From assembly GCA_913054375.1 (NCBI GenBank), contig CAJXIQ010000005.1, positions 1 through 40,015 of the forward strand: a stretch of 40,015 nucleotides of DNA. The letters are read 5' to 3'. Below the pieces are notes generated by a model. It made no database searches and was not told the DNA's origin. It saw only the letters and a list, made by a program, of their open reading frames with translations. The DNA comes from an uncultured Bacteroidota bacterium. GTDB lineage: Bacteria > Bacteroidota > Bacteroidia > NS11-12g > UBA9320. A program made the translations under genes and the position numbers. This document shows positions 1 to 9,395 of the stretch, piece after piece. The stretch's first letter is position 1, and every line of letters begins with the position of its first letter.

Positions 1-1
1 A

Positions 2-430
2 TGGTCTGAAGTACTAGACGGTGTAAATCCAGATATGCCTTTCCCGAAAGTACCTGTTTTTGATTTGGTACAGGTAGAAAGTAAGTCTTGGTCTGGTCCA
101 AGAATATATGCAGCTACACACGGTATGGGTATATGGGAGAGCAAATCTTTGCTTTCAAGTGTGAAGAAAGACCAAAAACAAGATCAGGAAGGGGCTAAGC
201 TGAAAGCATATCCAAATCCTGCCAATAGCTACATAAATATCAGTACTTCTATAAAAGGTAAGTACACATTAACAGTATATGACCTGAAAGGAACAGTACT
301 ATTTAGTGAAAACGGTAGCAATGACGGCGAACTCAACCTTAATACCTCAGAATTTGCGAATGGTAACTATTTTGTGGAGGTAATAGGACAAAACGAGAAA
401 GCTGTTTCTAAAATAATTGTGCAGCACTAA
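2..430 (+). CDS. 3' end of a secreted protein with a T9SS type A C-terminal sorting domain (5'-truncated by the window)
   Basis: Frame 2 is open from the window edge (WSEVLDGVNPDMPFPK...). The C-terminus LKAYPNPANSYINIS...YDLKGTVLFSE...LNTSEFANGNYFVEV...SKIIVQH is a classic Por secretion-system sorting domain. Confidence 0.85.
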   Translation, partial: WSEVLDGVNPDMPFPKVPVFDLVQVESKSWSGPRIYAATHGMGIWESKSLLSSVKKDQKQDQEGAKLKAYPNPANSYINISTSIKGKYTLTVYDLKGTVLFSENGSNDGELNLNTSEFANGNYFVEVIGQNEKAVSKIIVQH

Positions 431-453
431 TCCGTTGCAAAGCATACCAAAGT

Positions 454-487
454 AAGCCTCTTGTTAGACTAGCAAGAGGCTTTTTTT
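454..487 (+). terminator. Intrinsic terminator: AAGCCTCTTG...CAAGAGGCTT followed by a T-tract
   Basis: 10-bp perfect inverted repeat followed by TTTTTTT, just downstream of the T9SS gene stop. Confidence 0.85.
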
Positions 488-490
488 ATA

Positions 491-1177
491 ATGAATTCTA
501 ACCTGATTAAAAAACTCGCTTCCTACCTGTGGGATATCCCAATAGAGCGCTGCTCATCACCGCAAAACGACTACCTAGAAGTAGTTTGGTGCAATGGCCG
601 TAAGATGCTCAATACCAAAGAGGCTAACTTCTCTTTTGGTAATGGTTACAAGGTTTTTGCTATGGCTATGAAGCACATAAAAGAGCCTATTCGGCAGGCA
701 AATAATGTATTAATACTTGGGTTTGGTTGCGGCAGCATACTCCACCTCCTTGAAAAGAAATATACTTATAACAGAACCTTAGTAGGTGTAGAATATGACA
801 CTGATATTATTCGCTTATACAAAGAACACTTTGCAACAGATTACCACTCAAATCCACAACTTCATGTACAAGACGCTGCCAAGTTTATGGAGAGTAATGA
901 TGCCTCTTTTGATATTGTGTTCATCGACCTTTTTTGTGAGCTAGAAAACTCTTGGCTACTAGAATCTCAAGATTTTCTAACGCATCTGAAAAACGCGTGC
1001 TCAGCAAACGGAATTCTTGTATTTAACACAACAACAACAAATACTGTGGGTGAAAATATCGTGTTTAACCTTCAAAAATGGCTTACTACTCACTTTAAAA
1101 CAGTATCCAAAATACCTTTTCAAGAATTCAATCAAATACTGATTGCACAGAAGCCTCACGAAAAACCTAACGTTTAA
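491..1177 (+). CDS. Spermidine synthase-like / class I SAM-dependent methyltransferase-fold protein
   Basis: ORF of 228 aa; SAM-binding-like NNVLILGFGCGSILHLLEKK...LVGVEYDTDIIRLYKEHF and ...FDIVFIDLFCE. Confidence 0.7.
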   Translation: MNSNLIKKLASYLWDIPIERCSSPQNDYLEVVWCNGRKMLNTKEANFSFGNGYKVFAMAMKHIKEPIRQANNVLILGFGCGSILHLLEKKYTYNRTLVGVEYDTDIIRLYKEHFATDYHSNPQLHVQDAAKFMESNDASFDIVFIDLFCELENSWLLESQDFLTHLKNACSANGILVFNTTTTNTVGENIVFNLQKWLTTHFKTVSKIPFQEFNQILIAQKPHEKPNV

Positions 1178-1277
1178 GAGTATTAATGTAAAGTGGCAAT
1201 AGTCTCCCGAAACAAGAATAGTTGATTTTTAGTCTCATTAGTTCTTTGTATGTCTCAACACAACAATAGATTTTTCT

Positions 1278-2009
1278 TCACTTCTGAATCACAGTACCGG
1301 TACTTGTCTGCTCATTTATAATTTGGTACGCCGTAGCATTTCCGAATTGCTCAATATTACCCGCGTTATATATATTCAAGTAATAGCCTGATAACGCGTT
1401 TATTTTGCTGTTTAAAGGACTATGACTATCCAAGAGTACATCGCTAGCATATAGCTCCTTGGCATCCAAATCGGACACCTCTTCTATGGATCCCTTTAAC
1501 ACATTTACTCTACCTCTTAATGCAGTAGATGCAGAATTGCGAGACTGTACATATACTTCATTACCACTTACCAAGAGGTCTATACCCGAAAGAGCGTTAT
1601 GAAATACTTCCAACCTGTCTATGGCCAAAGTATCCATGCACCTTACTTCTGCAATAGACTCTACACTAAGGCGATTCAACTGAGATAGATACACATCTAC
1701 TTCTAGCGTATAATCAAAAGAACGCAGAAAATTACATGTATTATTACTGGTTAATCTAAGCTCGCCATCCTGAACGACAGCCCCTAAATCTCCTAGTAAA
1801 TTTTCCGGGCCACGAAATATCAATTTACCTGCTTGTGTTGCGTCTTGAATTAAGCGCACTTTTATTCTGTCCTCTACGAATAGCAAATTGAAATATGCAT
1901 CTACGTTTCTTTCTATCTCTACCTCGTCACCTAATGACTTTAGGCACCTATTGTTATCCCCGCAGCCAAAGCCAATGCACAATATCGTTAGGTATACAAA
2001 CTTCTTCAT
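1278..2009 (-). CDS. Lipoprotein with GIN-type (DUF2807-like) beta-helical domain
   Basis: Signal peptide with a Cys (CIGFGC|GDN); repeated short beta-helical segments (VESIAEVRCMDTLAIDRLEVFHNALSGIDLLVSGNEVYVQSRNSAS) typical of head-GIN proteins. Confidence 0.6.
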   Translation of the reverse strand: MKKFVYLTILCIGFGCGDNNRCLKSLGDEVEIERNVDAYFNLLFVEDRIKVRLIQDATQAGKLIFRGPENLLGDLGAVVQDGELRLTSNNTCNFLRSFDYTLEVDVYLSQLNRLSVESIAEVRCMDTLAIDRLEVFHNALSGIDLLVSGNEVYVQSRNSASTALRGRVNVLKGSIEEVSDLDAKELYASDVLLDSHSPLNSKINALSGYYLNIYNAGNIEQFGNATAYQIINEQTSTGTVIQK

Positions 2010-3067
2010 AACGTATACCCTAAACCCATTTCAAAAAAATCAGCGACACCTCTGTGAAACCTTAATGTACCTTGCGCCGACAGGTGAGGAGTCACTCTAT
2101 ATACCAATCCCATACGCTGACTCAATGCATTTTTGAGCACGGCAGGTTTGTATATATACGCTCCCAATTCTGCTATCACATCTACTTTACCAAATGACCA
2201 TTGGAATCCTCCGGCAATAGCAACTTCACTTTTTTGCAAGAAAGTAATTGAGTCTAATGGATAAAATGGGTCTTCTGAGTACTTGTAGGTCTTATCGGCT
2301 GTATAATCTATACCCATTCGTAGTGCTCTCACCTCAGATAAATTATACAATGCACGCACCTGAATACCAAAATTGTAAAAATCTTGTGGTGCTGCAAAGT
2401 TTCGTTGCTTTCTTCCATAGATAAGTGTTCCTCTATACACCCATTTAGAAAGTTCGTCATCGCGTTCTTCCATCGGCTCTTCTTCTCCTACTCCTAAACC
2501 GTACCGCACCGTCAAACTTGGAATATTGTAGCCTAAATTAGGTACTCTAAAAGCTGCATTAGAGTAATGTGTGATACTTAAACCTAGTTCTAAATAGTCT
2601 TTTTTGGGGAGATCAAAATGTCCCAATAAACCAAATTGCATGGCCCCATTGAGGTTACTCCCAATAGCCTGGTTTCGCCTATTTTCATAGGGATCAAATT
2701 TTTCTGTAAGATACGATAAACCTGCTCCCATTCTAAACCGTACGTCTACTTTTTCTGTAAGGAGAATGCCAAATTTCATATGGGACATTCCCCCAAAAGC
2801 ATGGCCTGTAATGGCATTTCCAAAGTTGTAATACAGGGCTCCAAAGCCAATGGTTGGTTTTCTATAATGGCTACCCCAACCGGTATTGGTACGGTCCAAC
2901 TCGTAGGATACATCGACACCCCAATTGTGAGCAGCTAGGTTTTTTATATCAGCCCGATGAGCTAAAAGAAAACCTGGCGTAGTAGTAACGCTTAGGTATT
3001 TTTGGTTTTGTGCTTCAGAAGCAAACAGGAGCATTAAGCACGATATAATCAGCACGGCTCTGTTCAT
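2006..3067 (-). CDS. Acyloxyacyl hydrolase / PagL-like lipid A deacylase family outer-membrane barrel
   Basis: Signal peptide; beta-barrel-like pattern; HYSNAAFRVPNLGYNIPSLTVRYG matches the PagL-family H-x-S-N...PN.G motif. Confidence 0.7.
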   Translation of the reverse strand: MNRAVLIISCLMLLFASEAQNQKYLSVTTTPGFLLAHRADIKNLAAHNWGVDVSYELDRTNTGWGSHYRKPTIGFGALYYNFGNAITGHAFGGMSHMKFGILLTEKVDVRFRMGAGLSYLTEKFDPYENRRNQAIGSNLNGAMQFGLLGHFDLPKKDYLELGLSITHYSNAAFRVPNLGYNIPSLTVRYGLGVGEEEPMEERDDELSKWVYRGTLIYGRKQRNFAAPQDFYNFGIQVRALYNLSEVRALRMGIDYTADKTYKYSEDPFYPLDSITFLQKSEVAIAGGFQWSFGKVDVIAELGAYIYKPAVLKNALSQRMGLVYRVTPHLSAQGTLRFHRGVADFFEMGLGYTL

Positions 3068-4849
3068 TTATTTCCATCTTCTACGTCTATACCACGCATT
3101 AAATAAGCCAAATAAAACTACGCATAATATAGGGATAACCATATTGATCGATTGCCAAAAAAATCGTTCACTCTTTACCTTGTTTTTATTCAAAAGCCTC
3201 AAGATAACCTCCTTACTTCGTACTTCTATCAAGTTCGTCTCATCACACAAATAATCGACACAATTCAAAAAGAATTTGCTATTTGCAAACTCTATTGGTG
3301 TGCCAAATTGCTTGGACCCAAATCTGTCGTATCCCAACGGATATACTTGACCATCCTTGGTCACTTGATTTCGAATCAAATCTCCATCGCCGATAACGAT
3401 CATCGCATTATTTTTCACTCCTTCTTTGTATGGGATATCAAAAGCACGCTTCACTCCTTCTCGGTACCTAAATGGACTAGTAAACTCCCCGTCCACAAGA
3501 ATTGCAGTGATGTTATTCCCCTTAGAAAAGTTGGCTTTATTCGCCTTTCTATCAAGATCACGCAAGGATATGAACACAGGGTTTGCGGCTATTCTTGAGT
3601 TAATAGAAGAGCGTAATAGCACCGTTTTGTTGAGTACAGATTTAGCAGTAGTGTCTAACGTACTAACATATCTACCCCAAACATTTTCAAGGTTCTTGCT
3701 TACTGGATTGTCATCTAAAGAACTAAACAACGGATAATACATCCAAGGATAGAAATCGGGTCTATTTGTCTGTTGGTTTATAGCTGGAATACCGTGACAC
3801 TGTATATCTTGAACCAAGGTGTTCTGCAACTTTACCCCGTAGTGGAACAACAGGTCTTCTAAATTATGGTCGTGGTTACTTGTAGATACTTCACCGTATT
3901 TGGCTACGGAATCTGTTTCAGCAACAAGATTTTCGACCAAGAAAATAACCTTCCCCCCGTTCATAATGTACTGATCTAGAACAAATTTTTCTGGTTCTGT
4001 AAACGCTACTCTTGGCTTTGCAACGATAACACCACTGTATTCTTGAAGTCTCTTTATCAAACCTTCAACCAAGACACTAAAAACCGGCTTGTCCGAGTTT
4101 TCTACTACATCCTTTGCAAAGATCTTGTAGCAATTACTATCTGTCAGGTTTAGATTAATTCTCTCTATCTCATAAAACTCTCCAAGGGTTGATGCAATAT
4201 CTGCAGTTTCTAGATCTGTTAGTTCCCCATGTCCGGCAGTAAAGGCAAGTTTCAATTCTTTGCCTGCCAGCCCCTTTCGCAATGCCGTTCCTATCTCGTA
4301 CTCCAATAATTCTATGGAGCTATTTATCTCTACCTCTAGCGGTTTGCCAAACTCTCTTTTCAACAAGTTCAGCGGATATTCAGTGCCTTTATAGTAGACG
4401 ACTCCAGCAGGTATAATAAACTTATCTGTTGGCGCCTCGTCTGGTTTAGCCTCCGGCCGTTCTATTTTTAAGCCTTTGGCATATAGCTCTTGTAATATTG
4501 CCTCCTTCTCTTTGAGCTCTTTATCTTCAAGTACATCTTCAAACTTAAATTTGATTTTTCCACCAGAAGCATATTTAAACTCATTCAGCATATCCCGACT
4601 GGCTGATTGCAGCCGTTTATATTCCAACGGCAACTCGCCGTCTAGAAACAAGGTTATGTATGCTTCATCATCTAGCTTATCTATCAAGTTTTTTGTTGAC
4701 TGCGATAATGTAAATCGTTTTTCTTTGGTAAGGTCAAATCGCTGATAAAACTGCGACGCAAGCACATTGAGGATCAAAATAGCTGCACCTAGCAATACAG
4801 CTCTCTTGAGTATGGACTTGTTGGCAAATAGATTGTTGAATTTTACCAT
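3068..4849 (-). CDS. gldG: Gliding motility-associated ABC transporter substrate-binding protein GldG
   Basis: 593 aa; N-terminal TM, RFDLTKEKRFTLSQSTKNLIDKL start, GHGEL motif, C-terminal TM; adjacent to gldF and gldA. Confidence 0.9.
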   Translation of the reverse strand: MVKFNNLFANKSILKRAVLLGAAILILNVLASQFYQRFDLTKEKRFTLSQSTKNLIDKLDDEAYITLFLDGELPLEYKRLQSASRDMLNEFKYASGGKIKFKFEDVLEDKELKEKEAILQELYAKGLKIERPEAKPDEAPTDKFIIPAGVVYYKGTEYPLNLLKREFGKPLEVEINSSIELLEYEIGTALRKGLAGKELKLAFTAGHGELTDLETADIASTLGEFYEIERINLNLTDSNCYKIFAKDVVENSDKPVFSVLVEGLIKRLQEYSGVIVAKPRVAFTEPEKFVLDQYIMNGGKVIFLVENLVAETDSVAKYGEVSTSNHDHNLEDLLFHYGVKLQNTLVQDIQCHGIPAINQQTNRPDFYPWMYYPLFSSLDDNPVSKNLENVWGRYVSTLDTTAKSVLNKTVLLRSSINSRIAANPVFISLRDLDRKANKANFSKGNNITAILVDGEFTSPFRYREGVKRAFDIPYKEGVKNNAMIVIGDGDLIRNQVTKDGQVYPLGYDRFGSKQFGTPIEFANSKFFLNCVDYLCDETNLIEVRSKEVILRLLNKNKVKSERFFWQSINMVIPILCVVLFGLFNAWYRRRRWK

Positions 4850-5571
4850 TTTCTACTGCCTAGTACAATGTACGTTAAACCTAAAAAAACACTCACTAGC
4901 GAACCAAAGTACACCACGTCTCTTGTATCTACTACTCCTCTACTAATGGAGTCATAATGCAACTGGATACCAAGTGACTGTATGAAACTATCCCATGACC
5001 CAAATAATGCCAAACTGCTAAGCTGCTGAAAGCCTACATAAATAAAAAAGCATAAGAACATACTAAGTACAAATGCCACGATCTGATTTGGAGTAACTGC
5101 AGAAGCAAAAACACCTATAGCACAATAGGAAGCACCCAATAGAACTAAGCCTATATAGGAACCCCAAGTCGCACCCACGTCTATATTGCCTTTAGGTAAG
5201 CCCAATTGATATACCGAATAAAAATAAAGCAGTGTTGGCAATATGGCAAAAATCACTAAAACCGTTGCCGCCAAGAATTTTCCCATTATTATTTGAAAAT
5301 CTGTGATTGGTTTTGTGCTTAATATTTCAAATGTCCCTTGCTTGATCTCCTCAGAGAATGATCGCATCGTTATTGCAGATATTAAAAATATAAATATCCA
5401 TGGTGCAATAAAAAACAAAATATCCAAATTAGAATGCCCTTGAGAAAGGACATTGCCATCTGCAAATACCCAGGTGAATAACCCATTTATTAACAGAAAT
5501 ACGATAATAACAACGTATGCTATTAACGAACTCAAGAAACTCCTTATCTCTTTTTTAAAGATGCTATACAT
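4843..5571 (-). CDS. gldF: Gliding motility-associated ABC transporter permease GldF
   Basis: MYSIFKKEIRSFLSSLIAYVVIIVFLLINGLFTWVF; six-TM ABC-2 permease; overlaps gldG and gldA. Confidence 0.9.
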   Translation of the reverse strand: MYSIFKKEIRSFLSSLIAYVVIIVFLLINGLFTWVFADGNVLSQGHSNLDILFFIAPWIFIFLISAITMRSFSEEIKQGTFEILSTKPITDFQIIMGKFLAATVLVIFAILPTLLYFYSVYQLGLPKGNIDVGATWGSYIGLVLLGASYCAIGVFASAVTPNQIVAFVLSMFLCFFIYVGFQQLSSLALFGSWDSFIQSLGIQLHYDSISRGVVDTRDVVYFGSLVSVFLGLTYIVLGSRKW

Positions 5572-6478
5572 TATTTGTCAACTGCTGAAATACAGACTCT
5601 AAAGTCTCTTCTATCTCTCTTTGTTCTATAATAACTGTCTCTGCATCTACTGCAAACTGGAATAATACAGACGCTAAATCTGTATCCTTCCCTCCTGTGA
5701 CAGTAAATCCATTACTCTCTTCTTGAACGACTTTTTCTATCCCTATGAGTTTGGCCAAGTCATGTTTATTGACGGCATCTCTAAATCGTATTAACACTTT
5801 TTTTAAACCTGCAGACATTTCTTTTTTGACATTAACAACACTATCGTCTGCTACGATATGGCCCCTATTAATGATAACTACTCTGGTGCACATAGCCTCT
5901 ACCTCTTGCATAATATGTGTGGAGAGTAGAATAGTTTTGTCTTTGCTAAGACTAGCAATTAGTCGTCTTATTTCTCCCATTTGATTAGGATCTAGACCGT
6001 TGGTAGGCTCATCTAATATTAGCACATCAGGATCGTTTAACAGTGCCTGAGCCAAACCTACTCTCTGTCTGTACCCTTTTGATAGTTGACCTATTTTTTT
6101 TGCACGCTCTAAGGTTAATCCTGTCTTTAGTATTACACGTTCTATCTCTTTCTTTGCATTTTTTAATTGATAAATATCTGCATTGAACTGTAGATACTCC
6201 ACTATATACATATCGTCATACAACGGATTTAATTCGGGCAAATAACCAATTTTGCGTTTTACATTTAATGGATCTGTAGTCACATCTATACCCATTACCT
6301 TGGCGGTTCCGCTGGTCTGCGGTATATATCCACTCAATATTTTCATTGTGGTGCTCTTACCTGCACCGTTTGGGCCCAAGAATCCAACCACTTCACCAGC
6401 TTCTATGCTAAATGAAATATTGTCAATGGCTTTTTGATTGCCATATACTTTGGTAAGATTAATGATTTCTATCGACAT
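5564..6478 (-). CDS. gldA: Gliding motility-associated ABC transporter ATPase GldA
   Basis: Walker A GPNGAGKST, signature LSKGYRQRVGLAQAL, Walker B VLILDEPTNGLDP; adjacent to gldF/gldG. Confidence 0.92.
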   Translation of the reverse strand: MSIEIINLTKVYGNQKAIDNISFSIEAGEVVGFLGPNGAGKSTTMKILSGYIPQTSGTAKVMGIDVTTDPLNVKRKIGYLPELNPLYDDMYIVEYLQFNADIYQLKNAKKEIERVILKTGLTLERAKKIGQLSKGYRQRVGLAQALLNDPDVLILDEPTNGLDPNQMGEIRRLIASLSKDKTILLSTHIMQEVEAMCTRVVIINRGHIVADDSVVNVKKEMSAGLKKVLIRFRDAVNKHDLAKLIGIEKVVQEESNGFTVTGGKDTDLASVLFQFAVDAETVIIEQREIEETLESVFQQLTNNV

Positions 6479-6488
6479 TCTCGTTTAC

Positions 6489-9359
6489 TTAACGCTTAAC
6501 AATGACATTGAAATGTGCGCTGGTATGCGCTGTATTGAGGAATAATGTGTACCGTCCACTAGCGACACTACTCAAATCTATTGTAGATGAACCGTTAAGG
6601 TATGTCTCTAAAATTACACGACCTTGGTTGTCTATCAATTGTATTGTTCCCTGCAAGGTAGCACCGTTTGAGGTGAGGTAGAGAACATTTGCTACTGGAT
6701 TTGGATGTACTGAGTAGCTAACACCGTCCAATGTAAATGTACTTGCTGCGCTTAAAATCTCCATTTCGTCCGTTCCCGTACACCCATTTGAGTCTGTTAC
6801 GGTAACCGAATAAGAACCTTTATCCTTTACGAGGATACTTTCGGTTAACTCGCCTGTACTCCATTGGTATGTTTCATAACCAGCTCCTGGGGTAAGCAAT
6901 AGAGGTTCTTGTGTTCTAAGGGATGTATCGCTACCAAGACTTATCGTTGGGCTTGTGTATACAGTAACTTCCATACTATCTATATAAATACAATCGTCTT
7001 GACTTTCTACTTCAAGGTAATATAACCCTGGACCTGATACATTAAACGTCTGACCATTTGTACCGTTAAACCATGTGTAACTTTTTAAACCACTTGGCCC
7101 TCTTAATTGCAGACTTATGTTGTCACATGCTCCAGTGTCATTACCCAAAGAAAATGTGGGCAAAGGAATGATGAATAACTTTACAGTATCAAAGCTTGAG
7201 CAGCCAAAACGGTTGTATGCTTCTGCTACAATTGTACCCCCACTGGTGGCTGTGAAACTTGACTTATTGGTTACCATACCATTCCACTTATAATTGGTAA
7301 GTGCACCATTCCCAAAAAACACAAAGGACTCTCCTTCGCACACCGCAGTATCTTGGCCCAAATCAAGAGGCGAAATAGGGTTAGTCAATACCTGTACCTC
7401 ATCTTGAAACTCACATCCAAAACTATCTATTACATTCAGGGTATGTACCTGAGGTACATTTGTAGTGAACGAATCAATACTTGAAACATCACCATTCCAG
7501 GTATAGGACGCCATGCCAGAAGGACCTTTAATAGTAATATCCAAATTCTCACATATAACCGTATCGTTACCCAATGAAAAAACCGGCAAGCTTTTTTGGA
7601 GTACCGCTAAGGTATCATAGTACACACAGCTATTCTGATCAATGAAACGCAATGAAAGTGTATCTTCTATGCTTTGCTCTCTAGCAGAGCTAGATGACTT
7701 ACCAGAAGTACCGTCCCATTCATAAAATATCATTCCACTTGGTCCATTAAGTGTTATCGCACTTCCTTTGCAAAAGAAGGTGTCGCTAAGAGGTGTCACA
7801 TTTCTTCTAGGGTTTACTCTTACGTATACCAAGGCACTGTCTTCTACGCACAAACCATCTGAAGATGAAACAACTAGCTTGTACTCTATACTTTTAGTTG
7901 GGGAAACTGATGGATTTGACGAGGTACTTGTATATCCGGTAGCCGTCCAATTGTATTGATATCCTGAAATACTCGGTCTACCAAGTTTTGCTGTTTCTCC
8001 ATCGCAAATTGTAATCGTGTCTGCGCTCACTTTAGCCTCTAATTGACAGCAAAATGTAGTATCAGAATTGAACACCGTTTTACGTACATATGTTATCGTG
8101 CTATTGCTTGATAGGGCATTCGAATTCGTGGAGAATGTATCAGCCAGAAAATTTAAACTACCGAAATCTAAGAGCTCACTGCTTGGAATACACGCCACAC
8201 TGTTTTGTGCATTTAATTTAGAAAGGTATAAATCGTTTGAGTTTGTATTGCCAAATGACTTCCCCGAGCTGTACAACGAATACCCTAAACCAACGCTACC
8301 TGTTATCGAAGTACTTCCGCCTCCATCATTCATCATACCTCCTACTGAAAGTGCGCTTTGCGCTCCATTCGAAAAGCTAACCTCAAAAACGAGAGAAGTC
8401 ATAGTACCAAAAGACGATTCACTTACTGATGCCACCATCAAACTACCTCCACCTATTGATTTTACATCTTCTATATTGTCGTTTCCATTTAAACCAAAAA
8501 AGACTCCATTCGATAGTGTTAGATTGGTATCCAAAGAGATCAAAAAGCCATCAGCCCTGTTTCCTCCACCAAACCCAATATTACCGCCAACAATATATTC
8601 ATTTGCCGATTCTTGTAAAATCGTTGTTGCGTACTCCTCAGTTGCGGTTCCTACATTCTTATATACGAGTACTGTTCCTCCACTATTTAATGTTAGGATA
8701 CTAATATCTTTATCTCCGGTAGGTCCAATAGTTACAGAATCATTCATTGTACTACCCACTACCATAATTCTACCTAGCTGGTCTTCTATGAGGGCGCTGC
8801 CAATATCATCACCTGCACCGCCATAATGATTTGCCCATACGACTGATCCAGAATTTGTTAACCTAGCTACTAAAACATTAAGCCCAGTTGTATCCTCGTT
8901 CGTAAAACCAGTAGCATATATATCTCCATTGATACTTTCTGTAATGTCTGAGAACTGCTCAACGCTATCGGTAAGTATGGTTCTAGACCATTGTACAACT
9001 CCTGCACTATTAGTCTTTGTAACAAACGCATCTCTAGCTGAGGTAAGTCCCTCGGTATATCCACAGATGACTACTCCATTGTCAGCCGTTGGCGCCATTG
9101 CAGTTGCCATGTCATCACGTGATCCGCCATAAGTGAAACTCCATAAGGCCAAACCTAAGCCGTTCGTTTTGGTCACTTGAAAATCTAAGTGCCCTGCACT
9201 GTTGGTGTTAGATAATAAATAATAATCTCCACTGCCTTTTTGAAAAGCATCAACAGAAAGGTCTGCGGAATCGTTGTTAAAGGATCTGAAAAACGAAGTG
9301 TTTTGAGCGCACGCTGAATGCCCAATAACGATACTTAATGCCAAAAATAGTTTCTTCAT
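6489..9359 (-). CDS. Large T9SS-sorted protein: N-terminal beta-propeller-like repeats, tandem Ig/PKD-like repeats, T9SS type A sorting domain
   Basis: 956 aa; signal peptide; TKTNSAGVVQWSRT..., GGAGDDIGSAL propeller repeats; multiple FSLGNDT...C.....L.GPSG...YTW repeats; C-terminal YSVHPNPVANVLYLTS...GRYTLFLNT sorting domain. Confidence 0.85.
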   Translation of the reverse strand: MKKLFLALSIVIGHSACAQNTSFFRSFNNDSADLSVDAFQKGSGDYYLLSNTNSAGHLDFQVTKTNGLGLALWSFTYGGSRDDMATAMAPTADNGVVICGYTEGLTSARDAFVTKTNSAGVVQWSRTILTDSVEQFSDITESINGDIYATGFTNEDTTGLNVLVARLTNSGSVVWANHYGGAGDDIGSALIEDQLGRIMVVGSTMNDSVTIGPTGDKDISILTLNSGGTVLVYKNVGTATEEYATTILQESANEYIVGGNIGFGGGNRADGFLISLDTNLTLSNGVFFGLNGNDNIEDVKSIGGGSLMVASVSESSFGTMTSLVFEVSFSNGAQSALSVGGMMNDGGGSTSITGSVGLGYSLYSSGKSFGNTNSNDLYLSKLNAQNSVACIPSSELLDFGSLNFLADTFSTNSNALSSNSTITYVRKTVFNSDTTFCCQLEAKVSADTITICDGETAKLGRPSISGYQYNWTATGYTSTSSNPSVSPTKSIEYKLVVSSSDGLCVEDSALVYVRVNPRRNVTPLSDTFFCKGSAITLNGPSGMIFYEWDGTSGKSSSSAREQSIEDTLSLRFIDQNSCVYYDTLAVLQKSLPVFSLGNDTVICENLDITIKGPSGMASYTWNGDVSSIDSFTTNVPQVHTLNVIDSFGCEFQDEVQVLTNPISPLDLGQDTAVCEGESFVFFGNGALTNYKWNGMVTNKSSFTATSGGTIVAEAYNRFGCSSFDTVKLFIIPLPTFSLGNDTGACDNISLQLRGPSGLKSYTWFNGTNGQTFNVSGPGLYYLEVESQDDCIYIDSMEVTVYTSPTISLGSDTSLRTQEPLLLTPGAGYETYQWSTGELTESILVKDKGSYSVTVTDSNGCTGTDEMEILSAASTFTLDGVSYSVHPNPVANVLYLTSNGATLQGTIQLIDNQGRVILETYLNGSSTIDLSSVASGRYTLFLNTAHTSAHFNVIVKR
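6765..8050 (-). repeat. Tandem Ig/PKD-like protein repeat array (about six degenerate units)
   Basis: Recurring pattern LGNDT..C....L.L.GPSG...Y.WNG.......F.V...G.Y...V.D..GC...D.V in the translated protein; boundaries approximate. Confidence 0.75.
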
Positions 9360-9395
9360 ACTTTTTTATTTTACGTGCTCGCAAAATAAATTTTT

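Noticed and set aside
3152-3737. Plus-strand ORFs within gldG
   Set aside because: Antisense to a confident gldG coding frame; no domain signal.
8068-8826. 252-aa ORF on + strand
   Set aside because: Antisense to the large T9SS gene; low-complexity Pro/Ser/Leu composition typical of a shadow ORF, no recognisable domain.
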